The notes under the pieces are model-generated. The model had not been told where the DNA came from and searched no databases. It saw only the letters and a list, made by a program, of their open reading frames with translations. Shown here piece after piece: positions 8,960 to 17,412 of a DNA stretch of 64,000 nucleotides. The stretch lies in the NCBI RefSeq assembly GCF_004136635.1, contig NZ_NOIU01000003.1:186001-250000 (forward strand), written 5' to 3'. The position numbers and the translations under genes were made by a program. Position 1 is the stretch's first letter, and each line of letters begins with the position of its first letter. The stretch comes from Rothia halotolerans (GTDB lineage: Bacteria; Actinomycetota; Actinomycetes; Actinomycetales; Micrococcaceae).

Positions 8960-10336
8960 ATGACCACCGAGGACACCCTGCCGACCCCGTCCCAGCCGCA
9001 GGGCTGGAGATTCGAGACCCGCCAGATCCACGCCGGGCAGGAGCCCGACGCCGCGACCGGCGCCCGGGCGCTGCCGATCTACCAGACGACGTCGTACGTC
9101 TTCCGTGACGCCGAGCAGGCCGCCGACCGCTTCGGCCTGCGGGAGCTGGGCCCGATCTACTCGCGGCTGACCAACCCGACCCAGGAGGTCGTGGAGAACC
9201 GGATCGCGGCGCTGGAGGGCGGCGTCGGGGCCCTGCTGGTGGCCTCCGGGCAGGCGGCGATCACGCTGGCCATCCTCAACGTGGCGCAGGCCGGAGGGCA
9301 CGTCGTCGCCAGTCCCAGCCTGTACGGGGGCACCTACAACCTGCTGCGGTACACCCTGGCCAACTACGGGGTCGAGACGACCTTCGTGGAGGACTTCGAC
9401 GATCCCGAGGCCTGGCGCGCGGCGGTCCGGCCCAACACCAAGGCCTTCTTCGGCGAGACCGTGCCGAACCCGCGCAGCGACGTCCTGGACATCGAGCCGC
9501 TGGCCGAGATCGCCCACGAGGCCGGGGTGCCGCTCATCGTGGACAACACCGTGCCGACGCCGTACCTGGTGCGGCCCATCGAGTGGGGCGCCGACGTCGT
9601 CGTGCACTCCGCCACCAAGTACCTGGGCGGGCACGGCAACAGCGTCGGCGGCGCGATCGTCGACGCCGGGACCTTCGACTACGGTGCGCACCCGGACCGG
9701 TTCCCGCAGTTCACCACCCCGGACCCGAGCTACCACGGCCTGGTCTTCGCGGAGGACCTGGGGGCCGAGGGCGCCTTCGGCGTGAACCTCTCCTACATCC
9801 TGCGGGCGCGGGTCACCCTGCTGCGCGACCTCGGGCCGGCGATCTCCCCGACCAACGCCTTCAACATCTCCGTAGGGATCGAGACGCTCTCGCTGCGCGT
9901 GGAGCGGCACGTGGAGAACGCCCGGAAGGTCGCGGCCTGGCTCGAGGAGCGGCCGGAGGTGACCCGGGTGCACTACGCCGGGGCGGAGTCCTCGCCGTGG
10001 TACCAGCGCGGCCTGAAGTACGCGCCGAAGGGCGTGGGGGCCGTGGTCGGTTTCGAGATCGAGGGCGGGGCGCCGGAGGCGAGGTCCTTCGCCGACTCCC
10101 TGCAGCTGCACTCCAACGTCGCCAACATCGGCGACGTCCACTCGCTGGTGATCCACCCGGCCTCGACGACCCACTCGCAGCTCTCCGAGGAGGAGCTGCG
10201 GGCGGCCGGCGTCGCCCCCGGGTTCGTCCGGCTCTCGGTGGGGCTGGAGCACATCGACGACATCCTGGCCGACCTCGAGCAGGGGTTCCGGGCGCTCGCC
10301 GCGCGCCGGGCCTCCGCCGCGACGGCCGCCGAGTAG
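8960..10336 (+). CDS. metY: O-acetylhomoserine sulfhydrylase (PLP-dependent)
   Basis: Makes L-homocysteine from O-acetylhomoserine and sulfide, the direct sulfhydrylation route to methionine. The 458-residue Cys/Met-metabolism PLP enzyme shows PIYQTTSYVF, YSRLTNPTQEVVENRIAALEGG, the cofactor aspartate in PLIVDNT and the Schiff-base Lys220 in HSATKYLGGHGNS. Start ATG 8960 follows AAGGAG at 8947-8952. The upstream frame is open but runs through the riboswitch. It is followed 17 nt later by metX, which supplies its substrate, and both lie under the SAM-IV riboswitch. Some family members also accept O-acetylserine. Confidence 0.94.
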   Translation: MTTEDTLPTPSQPQGWRFETRQIHAGQEPDAATGARALPIYQTTSYVFRDAEQAADRFGLRELGPIYSRLTNPTQEVVENRIAALEGGVGALLVASGQAAITLAILNVAQAGGHVVASPSLYGGTYNLLRYTLANYGVETTFVEDFDDPEAWRAAVRPNTKAFFGETVPNPRSDVLDIEPLAEIAHEAGVPLIVDNTVPTPYLVRPIEWGADVVVHSATKYLGGHGNSVGGAIVDAGTFDYGAHPDRFPQFTTPDPSYHGLVFAEDLGAEGAFGVNLSYILRARVTLLRDLGPAISPTNAFNISVGIETLSLRVERHVENARKVAAWLEERPEVTRVHYAGAESSPWYQRGLKYAPKGVGAVVGFEIEGGAPEARSFADSLQLHSNVANIGDVHSLVIHPASTTHSQLSEEELRAAGVAPGFVRLSVGLEHIDDILADLEQGFRALAARRASAATAAE

Positions 10337-10353
10337 GGAAGCAGAGCGAACGA

Positions 10354-11529
10354 GTGACGATCACGGGCACCGGGACCGACCGCCGCACGGGCAGGCAGGA
10401 CGGGGTGGTGCAGTTCCAGCAGGTCGGCGACCTGGAGCTCGAGTCGGGCGCCGTGCTGCCCGAGGTCACCCTGGCCTACGAGACGTGGGGGCGGCTGGCC
10501 GAGGACGGCGGCAACGCCGTGCTGGTGATGCACGCGCTGACCGGGGACACCCACGTGGCCCACGGCTTCGCGGGGGAGGACGCGCCCGAGCTGACCCGCG
10601 AGGCCGCCGAGGCCCCCGGTTGGTGGGAGGGGCTCATCGGCCCCGGCGCCGCGATCGACACCGACAGGTACTTCGTGGTCTGCCCCAACATCGTGGGCGG
10701 CTGCTACGGCTCCACGGGACCCTCGACGCCGGCTCCCTCCTCGGCGGATCCGCAGTGCCGCCCCTGGGGCTCGCGCTTCCCGTTGGTGACGATCCGCGAC
10801 TCCGTGCACGCCGAGGCGCGGCTGGCCGACGCGCTGGGCATCCAGGAGTGGTTCCTGGTGCTGGGCGGGTCCATGGGCGGCGGCCGGGCGGCCGAGTGGG
10901 CCGTGACCTATCCCGAGCGCGTGCGCAACTGCGCGGTGGTGGCCTCCGGCCCCGCGGCCACGGCGGAGCAGCTGGCCTGGGGGCAGACCCAGTCGCTGGC
11001 GATCCGGCAGGACCCGCACTACGCGGGCGGCGACTACTACTCGGGGACCTTCCCCGTGGACGGGCTCGGCCTCGCCCGCCGCATCGCGCACATCACCTAC
11101 CGCTCGGACACCGAGCTGCACTATCGCTTCGGCCGCCATCCCCAGGGCGAGGAGGACACGGCGGGGCCGCTGGCCGCCCGCCGCGGGCGGTACCGCGTGG
11201 AGAGCTACCTGGACCACCAGGCCTCGAAGCTCGCCGGCCGGTTCGACGCGAACTCCTACCTCGTGGTCAACGAGGCCCTCATGAGTCACGACGTCGCCCG
11301 CGGGCGGGGCACCCTGCGCGAAACCCTGGCCCGGACGACCTGCGGCTGGACCGTCATCGCGGTCGACTCGGACCGGCTGTTCTACCCGAAGGAGTCCGAG
11401 GCGCTCGCCGAGGCCCTGCCCGCGCCGGTCGAGGTGCGGATGATCAGCTCGCCCAACGGCCACGACGGCTTCCTGCTGGAGACCTCGCAGCTGAGCAAGT
11501 TCCTGCGGGAGGGCGTCCCGGGGCTCTAG
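10354..11529 (+). CDS. metX: Homoserine O-acetyltransferase
   Basis: Activates homoserine with acetyl-CoA for direct sulfhydrylation by MetY. The 391-residue alpha/beta hydrolase-fold enzyme has PNIVGGCYGSTGPSTPAP, nucleophile Ser173 in LGGSMGGGRAAEWA, Asp340 in VDSDRLFYP and His370 in NGHDGFLLE. I place the start at GTG 10354, 17 nt after the metY stop, where similarity to the family begins. The ribosome binding site is weak (GGGAAG), suggesting coupling to metY. Acetyl versus succinyl specificity in this family depends on a few residues that I did not test, but the adjacent acetylhomoserine-using metY favours acetyl. Confidence 0.93.
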   Translation: MTITGTGTDRRTGRQDGVVQFQQVGDLELESGAVLPEVTLAYETWGRLAEDGGNAVLVMHALTGDTHVAHGFAGEDAPELTREAAEAPGWWEGLIGPGAAIDTDRYFVVCPNIVGGCYGSTGPSTPAPSSADPQCRPWGSRFPLVTIRDSVHAEARLADALGIQEWFLVLGGSMGGGRAAEWAVTYPERVRNCAVVASGPAATAEQLAWGQTQSLAIRQDPHYAGGDYYSGTFPVDGLGLARRIAHITYRSDTELHYRFGRHPQGEEDTAGPLAARRGRYRVESYLDHQASKLAGRFDANSYLVVNEALMSHDVARGRGTLRETLARTTCGWTVIAVDSDRLFYPKESEALAEALPAPVEVRMISSPNGHDGFLLETSQLSKFLREGVPGL

Positions 11530-11689
11530 ACCTGCGGGAGGGACGCTGGGATCCGCATCGCGTGAGCGGTCCGCCCGCCACGCGGGACCCCGCCTCGCCC
11601 CGTTCCCTGCTGTGCCCTGGTGCCCGCAGCCTGCACCCCGGCGCGTCCACAGTGCGGAGCCCGGCTCGGCCCGGGCCGCGCCGGGCTCG

Positions 11690-11695
11690 TAGCAT
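11690..11695 (+). promoter_or_regulatory. -10 element (TAGCAT) giving a leaderless carboxylesterase mRNA
   Basis: TAGCAT ends exactly 7 nt before ATG 11703, so transcription would begin at or next to the start codon. A perfect 9-bp stem (GAGCCCGGC 11657-11665 with GCCGGGCTC 11680-11688) sits directly upstream and may terminate metYX or act as an operator. Confidence 0.45.
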
Positions 11696-11702
11696 GGATC
11701 CC

Positions 11703-12356
11703 ATGGATCAGAAGTTCGTCGTTGAGTACTCGCGCCCGGAGGAGCAGAGGCCGGGCACCCACCTGGTGGTCATGCTGCACGGCTACGGCTCCCACGAGGG
11801 GGACCTCATGGGCCTGCTGCCCGCCCTGCCGGAGGAGGGGTTCACCTACGCCTCGCTGCGCGCCCCCGGGGCCATGCCCGGCGGGGTCGGCTTCGAGTGG
11901 TTCGGCCTGACCGGCCTGCCGGCCGAGGTCTCCTACTCCGAGGAGGGAGTCCGCAGCGCCACCGAGGCGGTGATCGCCTGGATCGAGGGCGAGGCGGGGG
12001 AGTATGCGGACGTCGCCCTGCTCGGCTTCTCCCAGGGGATGGCGGTGGCCGCCTCCGTGGCGCGGCGCCGTCCGGAGCTGGCCCGCGCCCTCGTCGGGCT
12101 CTCGGGCTTCGTGACCGCCCCGATCCAGGGATGGGCCGACGACGCCGCCCTGGCGGCCCGGCAGCCCCGCCTCCCGGTCTTCTACGGCCGGGACCAGGCG
12201 GATCCGGTGGTCCCCGAGCAGGCCGTGGCGCACACGCTGGACTGGCTGCGGGAGAACACCGACGTGACCAAGGTCCTCTACGCGGGCATGGGCCACGGCG
12301 TCAGCAACCAGGAGATCAAGCACGTGGGCGAGTTCCTGCGGCACGTGCTGCGCTGA
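11703..12356 (+). CDS. Phospholipase/carboxylesterase-family serine hydrolase
   Basis: Small cytosolic alpha/beta hydrolase of 217 residues, of the carboxylesterase/thioesterase family (Abhydrolase_2). The triad is visible: Ser110 in GFSQGMAVA, Asp167 in GRDQADPVVP and His198 in GMGHGVS. The oxyanion loop is represented by MLHGYGSHEGDL. Of two in-frame ATGs (11694 and 11703), I prefer 11703, because the -10 box TAGCAT overlaps the first and lies 7 nt from the second, making a leaderless transcript. It follows metX but has its own promoter. The natural ester substrate is unknown. Confidence 0.85.
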   Translation: MDQKFVVEYSRPEEQRPGTHLVVMLHGYGSHEGDLMGLLPALPEEGFTYASLRAPGAMPGGVGFEWFGLTGLPAEVSYSEEGVRSATEAVIAWIEGEAGEYADVALLGFSQGMAVAASVARRRPELARALVGLSGFVTAPIQGWADDAALAARQPRLPVFYGRDQADPVVPEQAVAHTLDWLRENTDVTKVLYAGMGHGVSNQEIKHVGEFLRHVLR

Positions 12357-12393
12357 GGCCGGGCCGCGCCGCCCGGAGGCGGCCACACCGGCC

Positions 12394-12624
12394 TCAGCCG
12401 GCCGAGACCACCTCGAGGACGGCCCCGGCGAAGCCCACGACGTCGCCGGGGCGGACCTGCCGCCCCCGCTGGGTCACGGTCTCGCCGTTGACGGTCACGT
12501 AGCCCTCGGCCACGACCTCCCGGGCCTGGGCGCCGTCCTCGACCAGTCCCGCCAGTTTCAGCAGCTGGCCGAGGCGGATGGACTCGTCGCGGATTTCAAC
12601 GGTATCTCTGTGCTGATCGCTCAT
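12394..12624 (-). CDS. RNA-binding S4-domain protein (YbcJ-like)
   Basis: A 76-residue stand-alone S4 domain: [31 protein letters not shown] and VRPGDVVGF are the classical S4 elements for binding structured RNA. Proteins of this size resemble YbcJ. The exact RNA target is unknown. I chose ATG 12624 because a TAGACT -10 box lies exactly 7 nt upstream on the minus strand, indicating a leaderless mRNA. A longer in-frame start would run into the divergent glyS promoter. It is convergent with the carboxylesterase gene. Confidence 0.8.
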   Translation of the reverse strand: MSDQHRDTVEIRDESIRLGQLLKLAGLVEDGAQAREVVAEGYVTVNGETVTQRGRQVRPGDVVGFAGAVLEVVSAG

Positions 12625-12631
12625 CGTGGCC

Positions 12632-12658
12632 AGTCTATCCGCACCGACCCGGTAGGCT
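12632..12658. promoter_or_regulatory. Divergent -10 elements for the S4 gene and glyS
   Basis: On the minus strand TAGACT (complement of 12632-12637) lies 7 nt before the S4 start. On the plus strand TAGGCT (12653-12658) lies 67 nt before glyS. The two boxes are only 15 nt apart, so the two promoters are packed back to back. Confidence 0.5.
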
Positions 12659-12725
12659 TGTCCGGAGATCACCACCCCCGCCACCGCGCGTGGCACATCG
12701 CGTCAATCATGGAGTGAGCAGACAT

Positions 12726-14108
12726 ATGGCACCCAAGTCCACGCTGGACAACGTCATCACGCTGGCCAAGCGCCGCGGATTCGTCTTCCAGGCCGGCGAG
12801 ATCTACGGAGGCTCGCGCTCCGCGTGGGACTACGGTCCCCTCGGCGCCGAGCTGAAGGAGAACATCCGTCAGCTGTGGTGGCAGAACTTCGTCCGCTCCC
12901 GCGAGGACATGGTGGGCCTCGACTCCTCCATCATCCTGCCCAAGGCCGTCTGGGAGGCCTCCGGGCACGTGGAGACCTTCACGGACCCGCTGGTCGAGTC
13001 GCTGCACACACACAAGCGCTACCGCGCCGATCACCTGCTGGAGGCCTACGAGGCCAAGCACGGCCACCCGCCGGCCAACGGCCTGGCGGACATCCGCGAC
13101 CCCGAGACCGGCCAGCCCGGCAACTGGACCGAGCCGCAGAACTTCTCTGGCCTCATGAAGACCTACCTGGGCGCGGTGGACAACGAGGAGGGCCTGCACT
13201 TCCTGCGGCCCGAGACGGCCCAGGGCATCTTCGTGAACTTCAACAACGTGGTGACCGCCTCGCGCAAGCGCCCGCCCTTCGGCATCGGCCAGATCGGCAA
13301 GGCCTTCCGTAACGAGATCACCCCGGGCAACTTCATCTTCCGCACCCGCGAGTTCGAGCAGATGGAGATCGAGTACTTCGTGCACCCCGAGGACGCTCCC
13401 GCCGCCTTCGACCGCTGGGTCGAGGACTGCTGGAACTGGTTCGTGGACCTGGGCATCGACCCGGACCACATGCGCAGGCTCGACGTCCCCGAGGACGAGC
13501 GCGCGCACTACTCGGCCGGGACCATCGACCTCGAGTACCGCTTCGGCTTCCCGGGCAGCGAGTGGGGCGAGCTGATGGGCGTGGCCAACCGGACCGACTA
13601 CGACCTCGGCGTGCACAACGAGAACTCGAACACCCGCCTGGAGTACTTCGACCAGGCGAGCGGGGAGCGCTACGTCCCGTACGTCATCGAGCCCTCCTTC
13701 GGCCTGACCCGCTCCATGATGGCGTTCCTGGTGGACGCCTACACCGAGGACGAGGCGCCCAACACCAAGGGCGGCGTCGACGTGCGGACCGTGCTGAAGC
13801 TGGACCCGCGCCTCGCGCCGGTCAAGGCCGCTGTGCTGCCGCTGTCCAAGAAGCCCGAGCTGACCCCGGTCGCGGAGAGGCTCGCCGCCGAGCTGCGCAC
13901 GGCCTGGAACGTCGACTACGACACCGCCGGGGCCATCGGCCGCCGCTACCGCCGCCAGGACGAGATCGGGACGCCGTTCTGCATCACCGTGGACTTCGAT
14001 ACCCTCGAGGACCAGGCCGTGACGATCCGCGAGCGGGACACCATGGCGCAGGAGCGGGTGAGCCTGGACCAGGTCAAGGCGTACCTCGCCGGGAAGCTGA
14101 TCGGCTAG
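12726..14108 (+). CDS. glyS: Glycyl-tRNA synthetase, homodimeric class II type
   Basis: Charges tRNA(Gly) with glycine. The 460-residue alpha2-type enzyme shows [20 protein letters not shown] at the N-end, [13 protein letters not shown], motif 2 in [36 protein letters not shown], and motif 3 in [14 protein letters not shown]. The C-terminal anticodon-binding domain covers about 350-450. Start ATG 12726 was chosen over an in-frame ATG at 12690 because GGAG at 12711-12714 precedes it and family similarity begins there. The GNAT gene follows after 4 nt. Confidence 0.96.
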   Translation: MAPKSTLDNVITLAKRRGFVFQAGEIYGGSRSAWDYGPLGAELKENIRQLWWQNFVRSREDMVGLDSSIILPKAVWEASGHVETFTDPLVESLHTHKRYRADHLLEAYEAKHGHPPANGLADIRDPETGQPGNWTEPQNFSGLMKTYLGAVDNEEGLHFLRPETAQGIFVNFNNVVTASRKRPPFGIGQIGKAFRNEITPGNFIFRTREFEQMEIEYFVHPEDAPAAFDRWVEDCWNWFVDLGIDPDHMRRLDVPEDERAHYSAGTIDLEYRFGFPGSEWGELMGVANRTDYDLGVHNENSNTRLEYFDQASGERYVPYVIEPSFGLTRSMMAFLVDAYTEDEAPNTKGGVDVRTVLKLDPRLAPVKAAVLPLSKKPELTPVAERLAAELRTAWNVDYDTAGAIGRRYRRQDEIGTPFCITVDFDTLEDQAVTIRERDTMAQERVSLDQVKAYLAGKLIG

Positions 14109-14112
14109 TCGG

Positions 14113-15102
14113 ATGGCGGAGAGCATGAACGAGTACCAGCTCCGGCCCTGGCGGGAGGGCGACGACCTGCAGCTGATGCAGCTGTGGCCCGATGCCGAGA
14201 ACGTCCACGCCTCCGTCTTCCGCGCCAAGCTGGGGGAGGAGCCCGCGAGCCACTGGCAGCGCACCTTCGTGGTGGAGCACCACGGCGTGCCGGTCGCGGC
14301 GGGGACGGCGTACGAGACGAGCCTGCACTCCTGTCGCCTGTGGGCCTACGTCGAGGTGGCCCCCGACCACCGCCGGCGCGGCCTGGGCGGGATGATCCTC
14401 GCCGCCCTGCGCGAGGCCGCCGCGCAGACCCCCAGCGGCGTCTCCGCCCTGCGCAGCAAGGTGGTCCCGGGCTCCTCCGGGGCGGGCTTCGCGCAGTGGG
14501 CGGGGCTCACCTCGATCCAGCGCACACGCATGGTCCGCATCGAGGCCGGCGCGCTGCCGCCCCGGCCGCTGCGCGAGGACGAGGCGGGACGGACGACCCA
14601 GGCGGTGGAGGACCTCGCGACCGGATCCCTGGAGCTGACCCGGGTCCTGTGGGACTTCTACCGCCGGGTCCACGACTGGGATCCGCCGGCCGAGCAGTCG
14701 CTGGGGCAGGTCAACCGGCTCTTCCTCTCGGACGAGGCCGAGGCGTACGGCGCCGTGGTGCTCCGCGAGGACGTGGTGCGGGCCGAGCGGGAGGAGCGGC
14801 GGGCCCCCATCGCCGCCTTCGCCGTCAGCTACCGTCCCCTGGACGCGGACGCCCCGGACCGGGAGGTCGCGGACGACGAGGCCACGGAGGTCCTGCTGGG
14901 CTACGACGTCGACGCCCAGGGCGCCTCGGACGCGCTGCAGCAGCTCATCGCGCTGCTGGTGCACCAGTACCCGATCGTGATCGAGGTCGACGACTCGATG
15001 GAGGCGCTCGCCCGGATCGCCGAGGCGCTCGTGCACCGCGGGACCGCCGGCGTGGAGGAGGAGACCCTGGTGGTGGCCGAGGAGGGCCCCGCCGCGGCGT
15101 GA
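14113..15102 (+). CDS. GNAT-family acetyltransferase
   Basis: A 329-residue protein with an N-terminal GNAT domain: the acetyl-CoA pyrophosphate loop is VAPDHRRRGLGGMILAALRE (about residues 82-101), preceded by strand-forming VAAGTAYETS and LWAYVEV. The second half (about 170-315) may be a second, degenerate GNAT fold, as in other two-domain members. It starts 4 nt after glyS and is probably co-translated. ATG 14113 or ATG 14125 could be the start, and neither has an ideal ribosome binding site. The substrate is unknown. It is followed by a hairpin facing the convergent dehydrogenase gene. Confidence 0.75.
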   Translation: MAESMNEYQLRPWREGDDLQLMQLWPDAENVHASVFRAKLGEEPASHWQRTFVVEHHGVPVAAGTAYETSLHSCRLWAYVEVAPDHRRRGLGGMILAALREAAAQTPSGVSALRSKVVPGSSGAGFAQWAGLTSIQRTRMVRIEAGALPPRPLREDEAGRTTQAVEDLATGSLELTRVLWDFYRRVHDWDPPAEQSLGQVNRLFLSDEAEAYGAVVLREDVVRAEREERRAPIAAFAVSYRPLDADAPDREVADDEATEVLLGYDVDAQGASDALQQLIALLVHQYPIVIEVDDSMEALARIAEALVHRGTAGVEEETLVVAEEGPAAA

Positions 15103-15129
15103 GCCGACGCCGTCGGTGGGAGGAGACGA

Positions 15130-15167
15130 CCGGGCGACGCCGGGGCCTCGGGCCCGGCGTCGCCCGG
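15130..15167. terminator. Bidirectional hairpin between convergent genes
   Basis: CCGGGCGACGCCGGG (15130-15144) pairs perfectly with CCCGGCGTCGCCCGG (15153-15167). It lies between the ends of the GNAT gene and the minus-strand dehydrogenase. There is no T-run, as is common in high-GC actinobacteria. Confidence 0.65.
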
Positions 15168-15202
15168 ATCGTCCGGTCCTCCCGCACGGCGGCCCGGCGT
15201 GC

Positions 15203-16132
15203 TCAGCGCTCCTCGACGTACCGCCGGGTCACGCTGAGGTCCTGGTCGCCGAGCCCCCGGCCGACCAGCTCCTCGTAGGACTCCAGGAGCACGGGCAGCA
15301 GCGCCGGGTTGACGGCGGCGGCCCCGGCGACGTCGGCCCCGAACCTGAGGTCCTTGACCATGTAGGCCGCGAGGCCGCCGGGCCGGTAGTCCTCCGCGGC
15401 CATCGCCACGCCCCGGGTCCGCAGCACCCGGCTGTCGGCGTAGCCCCGGGAGAGCAGGTCGAAGAGGCGGGCGACGTCGAGCCCGCTGCGCGAGGCGAGC
15501 GCCGCCGCCTCGCCGAGGGCCATCGCCGTCGCGCCCACCACCAGCTGGTTGCACGCCTTGGCGACCTGCCCCGAGCCGAGCGGGCCCAGGTGCTTGGGGG
15601 TCCCGCAGGCCCGGAGCACGGGCTCGGCCCGCTCCACGTCCTCCTCGGCGCCGCCGACCATGATCGAGAGGGTGCCCGCCTCGGCGCCCTCGACCCCGCC
15701 GGAGACCGGCGCGTCGACGACCCGGACCCTGCCCTCCTCGCTCTCGCCCAGGCGCTCCGCGAGCTCTCCGACCCCGACCGGGGAGGAGGTCGAGCAGATC
15801 ACGAGGAGGAGGTCGCGGCCCCGGGCGCCGGCGAGGATCCCGTCCTCGCCGTCCAGGGCCGCCTCGAGCTGGGGGAGGTCCGGCAGGACCGAGAGCACGA
15901 CGTCGCACTGCTCGCCGAGCTCCCGCGGGGTGCCGGCCCAGCTCGCTCCCGCATCCACCAGCGGGCGCGCCTGCTCGGGGCGGCGCGCCGTCACCGCCAC
16001 GGACCGGGGGAAGGCCCCGAGGAGCCGGGAGGCCATCGGCGCGCCCATGTTGCCCAGCCCGATGACCCCGATTCGGGGGCCATCCTCGGCGTCGGTCTTC
16101 GCCCGGGGCCGGGCGGTCTTCTCAGAGTTCAT
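15203..16132 (-). CDS. Beta-hydroxyacid dehydrogenase, 3-hydroxyisobutyrate dehydrogenase family
   Basis: NAD(P)-dependent dehydrogenase of 309 residues. The Rossmann motif is IGVIGLGNMGAPMA, the substrate loop is VVDAPVSGGVEGAEAGTLSIMVGG, and the catalytic lysine lies in GSGQVAKACNQLVVG. Relatives act on 3-hydroxyisobutyrate, tartronate semialdehyde or other 3-hydroxy acids, and which one applies here is unknown. The start ATG 16132 follows GAGAGGA. It is transcribed divergently from the 2-hydroxyacid dehydrogenase gene. The 23-bp operator at 16219-16241 covers its TATGAT -10 box, which ties it to the IclR-controlled cluster. Confidence 0.88.
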   Translation of the reverse strand: MNSEKTARPRAKTDAEDGPRIGVIGLGNMGAPMASRLLGAFPRSVAVTARRPEQARPLVDAGASWAGTPRELGEQCDVVLSVLPDLPQLEAALDGEDGILAGARGRDLLLVICSTSSPVGVGELAERLGESEEGRVRVVDAPVSGGVEGAEAGTLSIMVGGAEEDVERAEPVLRACGTPKHLGPLGSGQVAKACNQLVVGATAMALGEAAALASRSGLDVARLFDLLSRGYADSRVLRTRGVAMAAEDYRPGGLAAYMVKDLRFGADVAGAAAVNPALLPVLLESYEELVGRGLGDQDLSVTRRYVEER

Positions 16133-16218
16133 CGTCGGTCCTCTCCCGCGTGCTGATGGTGCTTTCCGGACCGGCCCGAGGGACGTGCCGCCCCGCACCG
16201 CCGATATCGGATGCTGGC

Positions 16219-16254
16219 TGAATCATATTCAATATGCTGAATGGCGTCTAGACT
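16219..16254. promoter_or_regulatory. Divergent promoter with 23-bp operator, copy 1
   Basis: The operator at 16219-16241 reads TGAA-N5-TTCA-N6-TGAA, so a central TTCA pairs as inverted repeat with both flanks. It lies 7 nt upstream of the plus-strand -10 TAGACT (16249-16254) and contains a minus-strand -10 TATGAT (complement of 16222-16227). The same arrangement, inverted, occurs at 18264-18286. A repressor bound here would block both directions. The IclR protein encoded at 17399 is the obvious candidate. Confidence 0.65.
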
Positions 16255-16302
16255 GGGCGCATCACCGCTCGTAGAGAGCAAAACGACGAAGGAGCTGAAG
16301 CC

Positions 16303-17412
16303 ATGGTGCCGGAGGGTAACGCAGAGAGCACGGTGCGGGGATCGGATCCGGGGGAGGGGGAGGACCGGCCGGTGCGGGTCGTCGTCGCCTCCCCGCTGCC
16401 GGAGGAGCTGTGCGCCTCGATCGCCTCCGCCGTCCCAGGTGCCGAGGTGGTGCGCCGCCAGGAGCTGTACCCGCCGATGCGCTTCCCCGCCGACCACGCC
16501 GGCGACCCGGAGTTCACCCGCTCGGAGCGGGAGCAGCGCGAGTTCGAAGAGATGGTGGACACGGCGGACGTGCTCTACGGGATCCCCGACGTGGACCCCG
16601 ACGCGCTGCGGCGCACCGTCCGGGCCAACGGGCGCCTGCGCTGGGTGCAGACCATGGCCGCCGGCGGCGGGGCCCAGGTCAAGGCCGCCGGCCTGACGGG
16701 CGAGGAGCTCGAGCGGGTCCGGTTCACCACCTCGGCGGGAGTGCACGGGGAGCCGCTGGCGGAGTTCGCCCTGTTCGGCGTGCTGGCCGGGGCGAAGAAC
16801 CTGCTGCGCCTGGCCGCGGACCAGCGGGAGAGGCACTGGCCCCGGGAGCGCTGGTTCATGGGACAGCTCTCCGAGATGACGGTCCTCATCCTGGGCCTGG
16901 GGGGCATCGGGCGCACCGCGGCCCGGAAGTTCGGCACGCTCGGGGCCACCGTGTGGGGCACCTCCCGCAGCGGCCGGCCGGTGGAGTCAGTGGACCGCGT
17001 CGTCTCCCTCGACGAGCTCGAGGACGTCATCGGGGAGGTCGACGCCGTCGTGGTGACCCTGCCCGGCACCGAGGCCACGGAGGGGCTCCTGGATGCCAGG
17101 CTCCTCGCGGCGTGCGCCCCCGGCGTCGTCGTCGTCAACGTGGGCCGGGGAAGCGTCATCGACGAGCCGGCGCTGGTGGAGGCGCTGGACGAGGGACGGG
17201 TGGGCTTCGCCGCCCTGGACGTCACAGCCCGGGAGCCGCTGCCCGAGCAGAGCCCCCTCTGGGAGCACCCCCGCGCCCTCATCAGCCCGCACACGGCGGC
17301 CCAGAGCGAGCACGAGCAGCGCCGCATCACGGAGCTGTTCATCCGCAACCTGAAGGCGTTCATGGCCGGGGGCCCTATGGAGAACGTGGTGGACACCGTT
17401 GAGTTCTACTGA
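16303..17412 (+). CDS. D-isomer-specific 2-hydroxyacid dehydrogenase
   Basis: NAD-dependent dehydrogenase of 369 residues. The nucleotide-binding glycine motif is ILGLGGIGRTAARKFG. The catalytic residues are the Arg in NVGRGSVID, the Glu in TAREPLPEQSPLWEHP and the His in ISPHTAAQSEHE. Relatives reduce 2-keto acids such as glyoxylate, hydroxypyruvate or 2-ketogluconate, and the exact substrate is not readable. An acidic N-end of about 20 residues precedes the fold. Start ATG 16303 follows AAGGAG. It is the first gene of a plus-strand operon, under the operator at 16219-16241, and its end overlaps the IclR gene by 14 nt. Confidence 0.88.
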   Translation: MVPEGNAESTVRGSDPGEGEDRPVRVVVASPLPEELCASIASAVPGAEVVRRQELYPPMRFPADHAGDPEFTRSEREQREFEEMVDTADVLYGIPDVDPDALRRTVRANGRLRWVQTMAAGGGAQVKAAGLTGEELERVRFTTSAGVHGEPLAEFALFGVLAGAKNLLRLAADQRERHWPRERWFMGQLSEMTVLILGLGGIGRTAARKFGTLGATVWGTSRSGRPVESVDRVVSLDELEDVIGEVDAVVVTLPGTEATEGLLDARLLAACAPGVVVVNVGRGSVIDEPALVEALDEGRVGFAALDVTAREPLPEQSPLWEHPRALISPHTAAQSEHEQRRITELFIRNLKAFMAGGPMENVVDTVEFY

